From positions 62,001 to 126,000 of the forward strand of contig JAMKCF010000051.1 of the NCBI GenBank assembly GCA_023634235.1: a DNA stretch of 64,000 nt, given 5' to 3'. Below the pieces are notes generated by a model. The model made no database searches, had not been told where the DNA came from, and saw nothing but the letters and a program-made list of their open reading frames with translations. A program made the position numbers and the translations under genes. This document shows, in pieces, positions 45,961-58,539 of the stretch (positions are counted from its first letter, which is position 1; every line of letters starts with the position of its first letter). This DNA comes from Pisaster brevispinus (taxonomy: Eukaryota > Echinodermata > Asteroidea > Forcipulatida > Asteriidae).

Positions 45961-46460
45961 TTCCCCTGGATCTGCCGCCGTAATTTTTAAAGTTGTCCCC
46001 ATTTTAAAATCAATGTAGGCATGGGAACAACATTTGTATTTCATAATCATAATTTACTTTCACAAAAAATGAGAATTTTTGGACATGATGCTGTTTAACG
46101 TCTTTTGAATCAGTTGGGTTCTTGTTACCCGTAATGTTGCAACTCAGAAAATGAAGAGCAATAAAGCCTGGTCTGAAGATTCATGACAGAACTTGAAGAC
46201 AAACAGGGTATGTCACAGACCTCTTGAGAATTACATCCAAACTTGATGTACAAAATGAGACGTTAGATTGCATGCATCATTTGCTGATGTTTTCAGCAAG
46301 TTTACTTCAAGGGTTTTAGATTTACAAGAGCAGTTTGGTCAATACTACTTATTGGTTTATCTCATGTTTGCTTCTTGTTGGGAGTGTCATGATTGAGTTG
46401 AGTCAGCAGCTGGACTTGAATTCTTGTGTCGATGGTCATCGGAATAACAAATTCAATTTA

Positions 46461-48469
46461 AATGCTGACTTGCTTCATAATCTAAAGTTTGACCAATCTC
46501 GTTTACACTATTTTATCCATTTCATGATTATAGTTGAGAGCTTTTGTCTTCAATAGGCATTTGGTTAATTTAAAGTCTAATTGTCTGGCATTGTCTGCTG
46601 ATTTTGTAAAACACAAGTTTGCTGACATGGTTGATGTAGTTCTTGCATCTAGACACTATGTAATGTGTCATGAGGTTTGGTTTTTCATATTTATTGGTTG
46701 GAACTTACATTTTCTGCCCAATCATGAGTTGATTTGTAATGCTTATTTAGAACCCATCACATGGTAATTTGTTTTCATTTTAGCTTTTACTTATCAAATT
46801 ATCATTGATACTGAACTCTGTACAAATAACCTCATTCACTATAGTGTGAACCGTTGGATTAATTCTCCAACAACATTTGAAAAACTGCACTGAGCTTCCA
46901 TTCCTCTGAAATGGTCACTTTTATAAAATGAAAAGTTTCACCATGTGAAGGGTTTTTGCAGATTATATACCTATATTTTAATTTTGCCATTTAACATGTA
47001 AGGTACTGTTCCAAAGACTCAAAGGTAGACTGAAACATACTTAACTACACACAATCAGAAAATGAGAAAGATCATTAACATGAACACTTTTCCCCACAGT
47101 TTTTTAATTGACAGTGTGCTTCGTCGAAAAAAAGCAGAAGGGACACCAACATTCAGATTCTTTTGATTCTGGGATTTTATAGCCAATGTTGATCAGTATG
47201 AAAAAAAAGACTGTTTTGCTCAAAAACCTTCAACACTGTCTGTTTTTGTAGGAGCTACATCTAGCACTGTCTAATTCTCAAATTCAAAGTGCTGCACCTT
47301 GCTTTCTCTTTACTTCTCTATGGAACTGGATTGAACATCCATCTTTAATTTTTGACAGCAAGCTGTGAAGGAGGGCTTGACATTTCTTTCTCCCCTGTGT
47401 TTTCCTCAATGGACTCAGGTGATTGTACTCCACATTTCTCCAAATCTAAAATATCTTCTTCTTTTTTTTTCTTTCATCAGGATAGACTTGACCTGAGTCA
47501 AACTTTTGTCAGGTTCTTGGTTGTGCTTTTAATCCACTGCATGCACTCCAAGTATGTAAACTTCATCACAGCTTTATATCACCACTTTGTTACAACTTTG
47601 CTATTCGTGATCCTACTCATTGGATTGGCAACTAAGTGACACAAGAGGGCGCACATTAAAAGAGCTCATCAGAGCTAGCTGTGTAGCCATACATTATTGA
47701 CTGGGTTAGCACCAGACCCAACTTGAGCCAAGTCTATCATCAGAATGAACCTCAATCCAACAGTTCAATAGTCTGTTTCATACTTGAGTACCTGAACTGT
47801 TCTTCACTTTCATTCTCATCAGGACAGAAACAATACTTTTTTCTGTGTTACTTACGCTGAAATTTTGTTGTTACGTCAAATTTGACCATGATGTCCAACA
47901 TGTCATGGATCTGTGTTCTTGTACATGTATTTACGTACTACTTTTTCTCTCTAACTCTAATTGGTCGACATCTGTTTAGACCTCAACTCAAACGCACTAT
48001 TACCAAAGCCAACTGTGAACTGTTTGGTATTTATTTCTTGTTTTATTTTAATGAGGTCATCCTGAAGTTTAATTTGTTTTGTAAAACATCCTCAATAAAG
48101 TGAACTATCTATCTGTTAATTCTTTCCTGCCTTGTTGTCACTAGACACTGGTCCTGTGTTTCATGCTCTCCATCAACAATTCTCTGAGTTGTTTCTCCTT
48201 TAGCTGTTCAACTTTGCAAAGACATTCCAAAAGGGCCTTCCGTTGCTTTTCAATTTTGTGTAGGTGGGCTTGAATGCATTGGGATTACAACACTCGCCTA
48301 AAGTCATTCTCTTCTTCATCTTACATTGCCTTCTTCAAGCTTTTTCAGTCCCTCTTTGTTTTATTCCAAGAATCCCTGATGTTGAGTAGTTTTAGACATT
48401 GAATACTAGGCTATTGGGGACAAATATAACATGGTAATGACTCTAAGAAACTGAGATGGAAGATATTCA
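46461..48469. other. Intergenic; possible orphan 3' terminal exon
   Basis: At 47267 a pyrimidine tract ending tttttgtag precedes a 37-codon open frame (ELHLALSNSQIQS...) ending at a TGA near 47366, and an AATAAA occurs at about 48090 with a T/G-rich tract after it. This could be a terminal exon with a long 3' UTR. It is only positional evidence, and nothing is recognised. Confidence 0.3.
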
Positions 48470-49020
48470 GTAATTTGATACAGCGCCAAAATGTGGGTAA
48501 ATTTGGAGGGGGCATAAATTGGTACACTTTTTTCTGGGGGGGGGGACACACATTTCTGGCCAATTAACACTGTAGATTCCATTTGCATTATTCCTAACCA
48601 ATCCCCTTTTCAGGTTCTTGATGTGCATTTGTACAATCATCTGACATGCTCCTAAAAACAAATACACTGTCTCTGTGCAGTAGAAAAATTGTTTAAAAAC
48701 ATAATCACAGTAAATCTCTTACAAAAGAGTAACATTCTACTGTTGTTATCCTTTATCAGGGTGGGGGGCACAGACATCAACTGTGCGCCCTCCCCCTCCC
48801 CCCAGTTGCACCACTGATTGGATGGCCAAGTGGGGTAACTTTTTCAATGCCAAGGCAGTGTTTTGTAACATCCTCCCTAAAACACCAGAGTCCCCTTTCC
48901 AAAATAAAAGCATGACCCCACCACAGACAAACCCTAGCCCCCTGCCCCCTCCCCAACTAAAAAGTAATGCCCCCTCTCCCATCCCCCAACTGAAAGAGTC
49001 CTGGCTACACTGCTGAGCCA
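48470..49020. repeat. G/C-tract-rich dispersed repeats
   Basis: A block near 48530-48605 (ggggggacacacatttctgg, gattccatttgcattat) recurs at 51000-51075 (gattccatttgccctt). The neighbouring 48750-49015 is dominated by C and G runs with no credible coding content. Confidence 0.5.
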
Positions 49021-49381
49021 AGGCAGGATACAGGATTTGAATGTGTTTAGCTAAAACAAGTTAATCGTCAAGTCTTTTAAAAGAAGTTTAAAGTCACAGA
49101 ATGTAATTTGACAGATAAGTTAAACTGTTTAAGATTAAACACACATTGAAACAAAAAAGAACATTTTGTTCTTATTTAAAAAATAAAAGAAAAAGTAACT
49201 TTTAGATTGTCATATAGAGAAAGATGACCTTATCACTAATAACTTCAGCATTGGAGTTCAGATGACCTTGATGCCAAAAGTAAATGCTAAATGTTTTTTT
49301 CAAAATTAAACAAATTTGCTTGGAAACTTATCCAGAGAGAATGATGACAACATCCTGTGTCCTGCCTTTATCAAAATTGCA

Positions 49382-50092
49382 TAGTAGTAGTAGTAGTAGG
49401 CATCCGTCAATCCCGGAGGACCATGGAGTTGTGCCGTTGGACGTCGGTTTGGGAACAGCGTCTGGTGTGGCTGTAGAGTCCAATGCGGGAATGGCAGTCT
49501 CTACCGCAGTAACTGCAGGTGGAAGGTGAAGCTGTTCTAACTGCTTGAGGCTGAGCCTTCCTCAGGAGTCGTCTCTCATCAGCCCGTTGCGACAGGTCTT
49601 CCTCGAACTTGGAAAGACCTGTCTGCACCTCCTGCTTCCAGGCGCATCGGTCTGCAGTGGCTGCTTTCCAGGTGGTTGAATTGATGGCAAGTGACTTAAG
49701 GTCACGCTTGCAAGTGTCTTTGTAGCGCAGCTTGGGTCTTCCTAACGGCCTCTTCCCTGATGCCAGCTCTCCATACAGGAGGTCTTTTGGGATACGGCCG
49801 TCCTCCATACGGGTGACATGTCCCAGCCAACGCATGCGTCTCTGCTTGAGGAGGGTAAACATGGAGGTGATTCCCGCTCCAACAAGCACTGTGTTATTGG
49901 TTATGTGGTCTCTCCAGGAGATGCCGAGGATTCGCCTCAAGCATCGCATGTGGAAGGCGTTGAGTCTACGTTCTTGACGGGAGCGTAGGGTCCAGGATTC
50001 ACTGCAGTAGAGGAGCGTGCTCACCACGCAAGCCTTATAGACCTGGACTTTGGTATGCTCTGACAGCTTTTTGTTGCACCAGACTCTCTAGA
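49382..50092 (-). mobile_element. LINE ORF2 C-terminus with (CTA)n 3' tail
   Basis: The minus-strand frame reads VYKACVVSTLLYCSESWTL, FHMRCLRRILGISW, RRMRWLGHVTRM, GKRPLGRPKLRYKD, and ends with a C2HC zinc finger (CSYC.....SRIGLYSHTRRC). This is the standard C-terminal region of a widespread marine-invertebrate non-LTR reverse transcriptase. The stop is followed by about 20 bp and then a CTACTACTACTACTACTA tail (49382-49400 on plus as tagtag). The catalytic RT core and endonuclease are missing: a 5'-truncated, dead insertion. Inserted in an upstream intron or flank of the plus-strand gene. Confidence 0.85.
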
Positions 50093-50157
50093 ACTTTACA
50101 ATTATGTGTGTTTTAATCTTTATTCTTTTTTATCCGCTCCATTTGTTTTTGGTGTAG

Positions 50158-50208
50158 AGGAGATTGGTGAGCTATGGGAAGACTACAAGATGAAGACTGA
50201 CGTCTGAT
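50158..50208 (+). other. Candidate duplicated exon (relative of 51337-51411)
   Basis: Preceded by tttgtttttggtgtag, it reads (x)EEIGELWEDYKMKTDV then TGA. Base by base it resembles the exon at 51337 (gaga.tg.tgagcta.gg, tgacgtct). It may be an alternative terminal exon or a dead duplicate. Confidence 0.4.
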
Positions 50209-50999
50209 CTCACTGGACACTTAACCTGTTGGATCTTCATCATTGCTCTGATTAAGAGTGCAAAAAACAGCATCCAAGCAGTTTGAGACCCTTGTTCAAA
50301 TACACACAGACAATCAGTTCCCACATCCAAAACCAGTTACTCATTGCCTCAACTGGGTCAAAAGTGTAGAGCAATCTTGTAGATGTAGAAGTTTTGTTTA
50401 TGTGTTCAGGAATCTGGATACCTCTGAAATAACTCAATTCAGTCCAGGCAGGGTACGGGATTGTAAGTGTTTCAGACAAGTACTAAGAGCTGCTTAAGCA
50501 CAAAAAGTAGCTAAGCACAAACAAATTACGCTTACCAGAATAAGGTTACCAGCTTAAATACCATGTCAATTGTACACTCTTTGCCTGGTATTCTGCATAT
50601 TTTGCTAAGCAGAAAATGCTTAAGCAATAATTTTTGATGAAATTGGGTGCTGAATACAACCAGAGCACACTGATCGAAACGATGATTAACAAGCAAGGGC
50701 TTTTCTGAACATAACAAGTATTATCACATGCTGTCTTATCACATTGTGCTTCTGCAAAAATTACTGAAAAACGCCTGTTGGAAAAGACAATAATACTTAT
50801 ACCTTGAATGAGAAGTGTCACTGCATTTATTAATTCTTGTTGTGAAACCAAGGATTCTCAGAAAAGCGGAATTTATCACTATACTTTCAAGCCAAAAAAT
50901 ACCTTTGAGAAAAGACCAAGAAAGGGCATTATGTTACAAATTTGATGAGAGTGAAATATTTGAGTACAATTTGCAGCAGCGTAACTATCTGATAATTTT

Positions 51000-51190
51000 T
51001 TAGGGGGGCACAAAGGGGTACCATTTTTCTAGGGGGGCACTGCTGGCAAATCAACTAAAGATTCCATTTGCCCTTTTTAAAAAACTGGATCTTGATCTAC
51101 AGATAGGCAGGTTTAAATTGGGGGGGGGGCACTGACAATAATTGGGTGGGGGGTACTTGCCCCCCCCCTTAGTTCTGCCACTGACAATTT
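51000..51190. repeat. G-tract dispersed repeat, second copy
   Basis: Matches 48530-48605 in part (gattccatttgccctt), flanked by G and C homopolymers. It lies just upstream of exon 51337. Confidence 0.5.
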
Positions 51191-51336
51191 TGTCAAAATT
51201 GTTCCTTCGTCTCATCCATTACTATGAAGTGATGTAGGTATGTTTCATCCTTGGTGTAATCCAGCTCTTTGAGTCATTCCTAATTTGGAACCTTTATTTA
51301 ACTATTCTTTTTCTTTCTTCTTTTAATTGTATGCAG

Positions 51337-54300
51337 TGGAGAGTGATGAGCTAGGGAGAGAACAACCTGATATAACTGACGTCTCAGCTCAACAAGGCAG
51401 CAACATGCAAGGTATTAGTATTCTCAGACAGCTCTGTCTCGAAGCATCTACATTGTCAATCCATTGCAAATACACTCTAAGAAACTCCTTGGTCAGAAAT
51501 GACTGGAATTCCAGCTGCTGACTCAGAAGTGATTGAAATGGGATTTAAGCTCAGATTCCACTTCAGTTTGACCCATAAGTTGGTCAGCAGAGCTGCCAAC
51601 TCTTCCTGATTCTGCAAAATGTTTCCTGAAAATAACCCAATCTGTCCATGTTCTGATCGATAAATTTGAAAATCTCCCTGATTAAGGAAAATTTGTCCCC
51701 ATAATGTTGAATGTAATTCTAAATACCTCCCTGATTGTTGTACAAAATCCCTCTGATTGCAAGATGCAAATGTTGGCAGCTCTTAGTCAGGCCCCTGCGA
51801 CCCGGAACGGGGTCAATTCTGACCTAGAAGTTTTTAGAGTGTAGTTGATGTTTACGCTAGGAGGGCAAATTAGTCTGGTCCCGTTTTGGTATGAGGAGAT
51901 TTATTATTGTTGCAAGCAGGGAACACGACAAAGAAGATGGCAGCTTGATAAAGGTCTTCAGAGATTCTTTGGTTTTATGTTTGGGATGAAGGGATGAAGC
52001 AAAATGAAGGCAAATACCGCATCTCATATAAAATACTAAACGTTTTACTGGGTTTCTGTTGATCAGTCAGATTTCGACAGAAATTATACAATTCATAATG
52101 GGTTGACAACTCACACAAACATTTTGGTTCAATTTTTTAGTTTTTATTGTTTAGTTGTAAGGTCAGCGTGGAAAAGGATGCCTGGATTATATTAAACACA
52201 TAAGAAGAAACAGAATAGATTCTACAAACAGTGAAACCGATTTTAATATCAAATATGTTTTGTGAAAGTTACTTTTATTGTACTGTAACAAATTTGAGTA
52301 ATGACTATAAAAACGAAATTTCACAGTAAAATCTGTTAAAATTTGACACACTGTAATGAATCAAAGGAAAACATAAACTTTCATTACTGAAAGCACTGAT
52401 TAGAAGACAAAACAATTTACAAAACAGTTTTATGGTCAACTGATGGTTAACCTAAATCACTTCAGTGTGGTGTGTGTTTCTAATTCATATCCAGCTTATA
52501 ATGTGTGACATGTGGCTTTGTGTATCTTTCTTCAGTGAAATAAAGGAATACAAAATGTGTCTTTGTGTGTTTTTGTTGTGAAATAAAAGAAAATAAATTG
52601 TGCTTGTGTGTCTTTTGTCCCCTGTGGATTAGAATAAACCTGCATTGTAATGTGTTTGCAGTGCAGACCTTTCACTCACAGTCAGCAGCCATCTTGTACT
52701 TCAATATTAGACAAGTTCGTAACATAGGGCCTAAGTAAGACACGCAGAGCACAGTGTATTTCTTCACCAAGCGCTGCCTTTTGCAAAACGAACAATTAAC
52801 CCTGCAGTCCTTACGACAAAACACTAGCCCGTCGTTAGGCTCGCCTACTAAATTTCCGTGCAGTCTGTTAAATTGTATTACACCCAGGGTATGAAGCTTT
52901 TTTCACATCATTATCAAGCCTAATACCCCTCAAAGGGGCTACAGATGTTTATTCCCCATAAACAGTGGTCTATATCCCCTCAATTTGTTGTTGACAGGTA
53001 GGATTACAATGAAGCCCCGCCCCCTTTGCACTCCAACTCACACACCCATCTAAAATACACAGCCCATGCTTGGTATAAAGATATCCCCCTTGCCTTGGCT
53101 ATTTCTGATTAAAAAAAACCTTCACCTGTCAAACAAGTCTCACACAGTCTTCCTATGGTAGCTACAAGCTGCCCTAGATAAGGATGATTGATGATTGTTT
53201 ATAAACAAGGCTGGCTATCCACCTCTGAGACTTTGCCAAGATTTCTGTGTACAAACCAATGGCAGCCCTCCAGACCACATGAGTTGTAAGGGGATTTTCA
53301 AGGTGAATGAACTCACCCAGTGCATGGAGGTACTGCCATCTGTTTCTGCATGGTATAACGGTGGAATACCAAAGAGACTGAATTTTTTGAAAATTCATGG
53401 GCGGAATTATTTAAAAAATATCAAAAACCTACACGACAACGCAGTACACGAAGCTCAGTGTAGGGTTAAACTGAATGAAAGCCACATACAAGACTAATGT
53501 GCCTTTAGATGATATTGGAACAAGTTTGCAGTGAGTGGGCTCAACAAGTGTCAAGAAAAGATGGCAAAAAGGGGTGAAACACTTGAACATAAATGTAGGT
53601 CAAACAAAGGTAGTACAACCCTAGAGGGAGCCTCATCTGAAACAAGTCAATCCAACAGCTCATTTCTGTGTAAACAAAAAGAGTGGGGGTGGGGGGGGGG
53701 GGCGGCATTCATTGAGGAAGCCTTGGATTACAACTTGGGTTGTGATGGGGAAGGGTGTTAGGGCCTCGTCCTGGGGTGACGTCTGGAGGGTGAGTTTAGG
53801 CATTAATTAAATGTGGTTTTAGTTTTACTTAAAACTTTGCAATTTTTTGTTATTTATTTTTTTTAGCCGGCTCAAGTAAGCGTCCTCCATCTAGTACCCC
53901 TAAAAAGGTAAGTTTGTGTGATTATTGCGCCCTCTGTGGGTAACAAAAGGTACAGTTATAACTAAGTTACATCAACTAAGGGACACGTTGCCTTTGATTT
54001 GGCTATGAAAAGCGTTTGTTATGTAATTAATTGAAATATTATGGTTAGAAAGATGTTTTAAAGGTATAATATAATGATCCGCAAAATTAGCCCTAGCAAT
54101 TGCGTGGTTTTACGTTGTCAAGTAACATCGTCTGCCATTATTTTGAGTCAGAAATTTGACCACACAATTTTATCGCGTATTTGTGTGGATCATATTCTAC
54201 TTTTAAAACATTTCTCCAACCATATTCGTTTCAATTCAGTTTATAACAAGCGCTCTTTATAGCCCAAATCGCCCAATCCAAGGCAATGTGTCCTTTTTAA

Positions 54301-55674
54301 CCTGTCGTGGTGCCATGGTACTGCAATCAACAGTCCGTTTTTTAATTAAATCAGTACTCCGCCATTTATTTTTTTTTTAAATCTAAAAAAAATCCAAGTT
54401 CCTCATCTACACCTAGCCAAATAGCATGGAAGAAGTATTGTTCCCATCCGGGGTCTCTTTCACACACACAAAATTCATCAATGACCAGCTCTCCCGGAAT
54501 TCCCATAGGAATTGTACAGCAATTATTTATCATTGGGGCCAATGGACACTGCTAAGTGAATTGAACCATATGGTATACAATCTACAGAAAAGACAAATGT
54601 GGGCTCATCTAAAAAAAAAATTGTGCTTGAATTTGTTTGATTTAGTCAAAAGGGTCTACATCTAAAGGTTTTGGGCCATTTGGAAGTGATTGGGTTATCC
54701 ACCAAAAACAATTACACGCAAATACAAACGGACTGTTGATTGCAGTCCGATGGCGTAAGTGTGTATAAATTTTGTGATGGGGTCACGCAGGGTTTTAATA
54801 AATCATGCAAAGTTTTGTGTATCAAGGGAGGTTTGGGTGCGCTAGATGGCGCCAGACAGCCCAGGATGAATTGGTTACGTAGTTCTAAGCATGCGCATTT
54901 CCCTGAGTAATGTATTTCAACCTGGTCAGTCTGCTGCCACGTATAGTGTCACTAAAATTCTCACACTAACTGAAGTTTACAGAAAAGTACAGTTTTATAA
55001 CTTGTTAACTTTATTTTTCACAATAACTAGTCCCTTTTTTCAGCTGTTCCAGGCCACTATACTATCCTTTATAAATTTCACCAATTATTTAATATCATCG
55101 TACACGCAATACCACCGAATGTAAGAAACTTTTAGAACAATTTGGCACTTCTAGATGCAATTCATAGAACAATGCATTCCAAAGTCGTCAAGATGAAAGT
55201 TTGATGCCCGTCGGTTATCACTGTTCAGCCATTTTGTTTGTATCTTTTCAAATCAACAAAAACAAAGCAAGGCTGGAAGGGATAACGTCATTTTGATTAT
55301 CACTAATTGTCATAATCATAGAGTTGGTTATAAATCTCTTACCATCCTCTCTCAATTTGACTAGTGTTTTGAAACAATTAAAACACCCGTGACAAAAAAT
55401 CACTGCATACTATTTTTTGTTACCTTGATTTTATTATTTTTAGCCTAGCCTAAGCATTAAAAAAAGGTAGCAGAAAAAAACTCAAGTTATTTTCAAAATA
55501 AGGTTGAATGTATAACGAAGCATTGTTGTAAAACATTTATATCAGTAGATTGGCTCATCTTTTTAATTTTTATTTATGAATTAGGTGGTTGTAGAAGCCA
55601 TACTCCCTGGCCGTTCACATCGCCTACAAAAACGTCACAACGAAACAAAACAAAGACGACGTAAGAGCCCTTGA
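51337..55674 (+). CDS. 3' end of an unrecognised spliced gene (three exons)
   Basis: Exons 51337-51411, 53867-53907 and 55585-55674 join in phase: ESDELGREQPDITDV...GSNMQ, AGSSKRPPSSTPKK, then VVVEAILPGRSHRLQ and a basic end KRHNETKQRRRKSP, stop TGA. Splice sites: ttgtatgcag / GTATTA, a long T tract with ttttag / GTAAGT, and tgaattag. The 51411/53867 junction splits a codon (G|CC), the next is phase 0. An AATAAA at 55685-55690 lies 10 bp past the stop, another at 55905-55910. The first exon starts in mid-codon, so at least one upstream exon exists; it was not identified with confidence. The lysine/arginine-rich end could be a bipartite nuclear signal. Acidic-then-basic, low complexity, no known domain recognised. 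Confidence 0.6.
51412..53866. other. Intron of the three-exon gene
   Basis: Holds the R18-type dispersed repeat copy at 52870-52945 and AT-rich sequence. A 100-codon frame at 53195-53497 has no recognisable domain and is probably chance. Confidence 0.5.
54312..54754. mobile_element. MITE with 29-bp terminal inverted repeats
   Basis: A perfect 20-bp inverted pair, ctgcaatcaacagtccgttt (54321-54340) and its complement (54726-54745), extends outward to gccat.g / c.atggc with a few mismatches. It lies inside the last intron of the three-exon gene. Confidence 0.85.
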
Positions 55675-55684
55675 GATGGGCTTT

Positions 55685-55690
55685 AATAAA
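55685..55690 (+). terminator. Poly(A) signal AATAAA
   Basis: AATAAA just after the TGA of the three-exon gene. An alternative signal is at 55905-55910. Confidence 0.5.
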
Positions 55691-55919
55691 TTATACACTT
55701 CGTGCAATTCCAGCATTATTCTGAGGATGACTTATTCGTCTTTGTTTTGTAAATTGTCTCTTTTTTACAGCTCTGTGTACAAAAACCAGATTGAAGGTGC
55801 TTTTGATGAGCATTCGGAGTATCCCCACTTGCTGGCTAGTTCCGGTCTGAAGATGGCGCAAAGTGGCCCTAAAAGTCTGATTTTCGGAAGGAGGAATATC
55901 TATAAATAAAGAGTCAGGT

Positions 55920-57030
55920 ACAAATTGTTTCTCTCTAGCATGCTTAGTTCAGGAGTTATTGTCAAACTTACCGCAAAACATAGTTCAAACCAATTTGGGA
56001 CTGAAATTTTTTGCTGGAATTGAACCGGGTCCCAGTGGGCCTGACCGATTTGGGGGTCAGCGTGACCCGGAATCTGTTTCAAAATTACCCATAAATGGGT
56101 CGAATTAACTCACAGAATCCGATCTAAAATATTGGGTTTTTTTGGTGGTTTTTTTACCACTTTCCGAGTCAGCCAAGAAATGGATCAGGCTCCCTGGGAT
56201 GTGGGGGGGGGGGTTCAAATATGCCGGCATTGTTCAGTGTATTGTGATGTTACGAGCAATGGGGACGTTTTGCTGTCAGGGGCCCGTGTACCTTGTGTGT
56301 GGTCTCAACAATTTAAGGTTGGGCTAAACTTGATACATTTGTAATATTCGTTGGTGCCCAGTATGCGGACACCACTGGGTAATACTGGTCTTTTCTAGAT
56401 TACTAAGTGCAATAATAATATTAACAATAACATTGGTAATTTGCTAAATTTAGTATAGCGTTAGAAAACGTGCTTTTACTATTAATTGGACATGTAGGCT
56501 ATTAATACTACTTTTAAAAAAACACTTGAAGTATCAAAAATTTGAACTGTATGCACATTTAAGCCTACCTGGTTTAATTTAAACTTGAGTAGGATCACTT
56601 ATTTAAGGGTAAATTGAATTATTTGAACACAGTTTACAATATACCTATATGAATAGTGTTTACTTCATGTTAACCTTAATAGCCTAGTGGCCATTTTTAT
56701 TATGTGGATGTTTTGTAATGACTGAGATATTCAAATACGCAAATTAGTTTCGAAAAGCGCTCTTAATTATCCTTGATTTTTAACCAATATTGAATACAAT
56801 TAAAACCAATAGGCATTTTGCCACAATTATTTTCAGAAAAGGGACACAAGCTCTAAAATAAATATTAAATGCTCCACATAATAAAATGCACAGGAAAGAA
56901 TTGAAAGGGTTGCCATGTATTTTAAAGAATTCCTGTTGCCTCCAAGTCACAATGTATTAGTATCTGTAGTTTTTAGACAAGTTACTGCTAGTAAAGTTTA
57001 CTTCAAAAAATAGCCGTGTTAGTCTGATAG
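55920..57030. other. Intergenic, no supported feature
   Basis: AT-rich with a G run at 56203-56213; only chance frames. Confidence 0.45.
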
Positions 57031-57037
57031 ATAAAAC

Positions 57038-57135
57038 AAGGAAGGTAGTGGAAGCACTTTAAAACTAATTAGTTAATTAATTAACTAGTTAGTTAGGTAA
57101 TTAGTTAGTCTTAAAATACTACCACTACCTTCCTT
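57038..57135. repeat. Hairpin element with AT-rich palindromic core
   Basis: aaggaaggtagtgg (57038) pairs with ccactaccttcctt (57122-57135); the core is tagttaattaattaactag-like. Upstream tagccgtgttagtctg resembles ends of known vertebrate MITEs. Confidence 0.75.
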
Positions 57136-57371
57136 GCTAGTAAATAATCACTGTGGCACTTTCAACAACGGTACAGAGTTACAAAAAATACTGCTCTTTT
57201 GGACTATAATTATTGTTGACCACGCCATTTACATCCCATTTCTAATTGAAACCGGACGCCATCTTGGAGTATAACTTCTATACAGAAATCATTAATATAA
57301 ATGCCACTAATTTTATTACACATAATTCAATAAACATATGTTTTCTACGGTAGCGTTAAGATTAATTTTTT

Positions 57372-57672
57372 CGCCGCGGCGAGCTTCTATCTCGCCGCGG
57401 TGAGTTACCATCTGCGAGTGAGCCTCAGCATGACTGTGTCACACATTGCGTTCTTGGATGACGAGAGATAGACGACGTCATGCAAAGGGTTTTTGAAGTG
57501 GTAAGGTTTTAACCTCCTTTTTGGACTTAATTTGTCGGGTATTCCTGATGAAGTTTTGATTAATTAGCTTTTGTTTCTGGGAGTCAAGACTTTATAGTTT
57601 GCAATATAGTAACTCGCTGCGGCGAGAAAGTAACTCGCCACGGCGAGATAGTAACTTGCCGCGGCGAGATAG
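57372..57672. mobile_element. Element with subrepeated CGCCGCGGCG inverted ends
   Basis: On the right, a 21-bp unit gtaactcgccgcggcgagata is tandemly repeated three times (57609, 57630, 57651). On the left (57372-57408) about two units are present in inverted orientation (ctatctcgccgcggtgagtt). Each unit is itself centred on a palindrome containing CCGCGG. Confidence 0.75.
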
Positions 57673-58539
57673 CATTTTGAAAAGAAAAGAAAAATGTTGT
57701 GGCCCATCAACGCTTCCGTAGTATTCTTTAATGTATCTTTCATAAATTTAACTTTATTTAAATATTGTTCAATGACTTCAGAGTAGTGTAACAAAATTAG
57801 TTACTAGTATTATTTTTGAAGTTGTAAGCGAGGACCTCATGACTGGTCACGTGGTAGGTTGTTTACTGGAACTTAAATTAAGTTAGTATAAACAAGTTGT
57901 GTGTTATTTCCTTCAGTTTTTACTAAGTTGTTATTTACGGGACAACACGGCTTTTCGGGGTAAAGTGGGATAGCTATGTATGACTGCAAAAGTTACCATT
58001 AATTTATGACATATAAATTTCATGTATACCGCTGCGGTTTCTTTCTAGAATTAACACACAAAAAATTCATTTTGAAGCCAACGAGACATAGAATAAAAAT
58101 GAAAATGTCTCAAGAATTGAAAGAATGGCAGAAATGCTATTTTGAAAACATCATAGAGTTTCTGTCATTGGATTACGGTTTACGGTGATTCTTGGGGGGG
58201 GGGTGGAATGGGGTTTGTGGTCTCTTTTGGAGGAACTGTTGACATTAATTAGTTAGTAAGGTTGAAAAGCTAGTCGCTTTTGATGAAACTGCACAGTTGT
58301 GGTAATAACACCAAACTATAGGCCTACACATATTGGATACAAAATTAGAGGAGCAAATGTTTTGCAGAATATGATAACGAGGTGAAATCTGGACTATTCC
58401 ATTTTACGAGGTCAAAACCGAGAAAACTGTTTTCTATGACAAGAAACGTAATGCATTACATGTTTTATTGCTCTAAATTCCGACATTTATTTTCCGGCAT
58501 TATCCGAAGACCCCCTCGTGATTTACATGCTATGATGAG

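Larger units (their letters stand above)
43670..46460. repeat. Decayed tandem repeat with six copies of a 60-bp conserved core
   Basis: The core gcagctggattcagattctt...gatggtcatcagaataatgag recurs at about 43816, 43986, 44227, 44646, 45260 and 46402. The outermost copies share several hundred further bases at a 2.58-kb offset (43570-43880 and 46143-46460). On the plus strand each core reads like QQLDSDSCGDGHQNNES; on the minus strand like HYSDDHRHKNLNPAA. No copy has a clean splice pair, so it is annotated as repeat. Confidence 0.7.

Noticed and set aside
53195..53497. 100-codon plus-strand frame
   Set aside because: No recognisable domain, no splice or promoter support, and it lies inside an intron of the three-exon gene.
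57564..57794. Frame with repeated YLA(A/V)ASY peptide
   Set aside because: The peptide repeat comes from the 21-bp CGCCGCGGCG tandem units.
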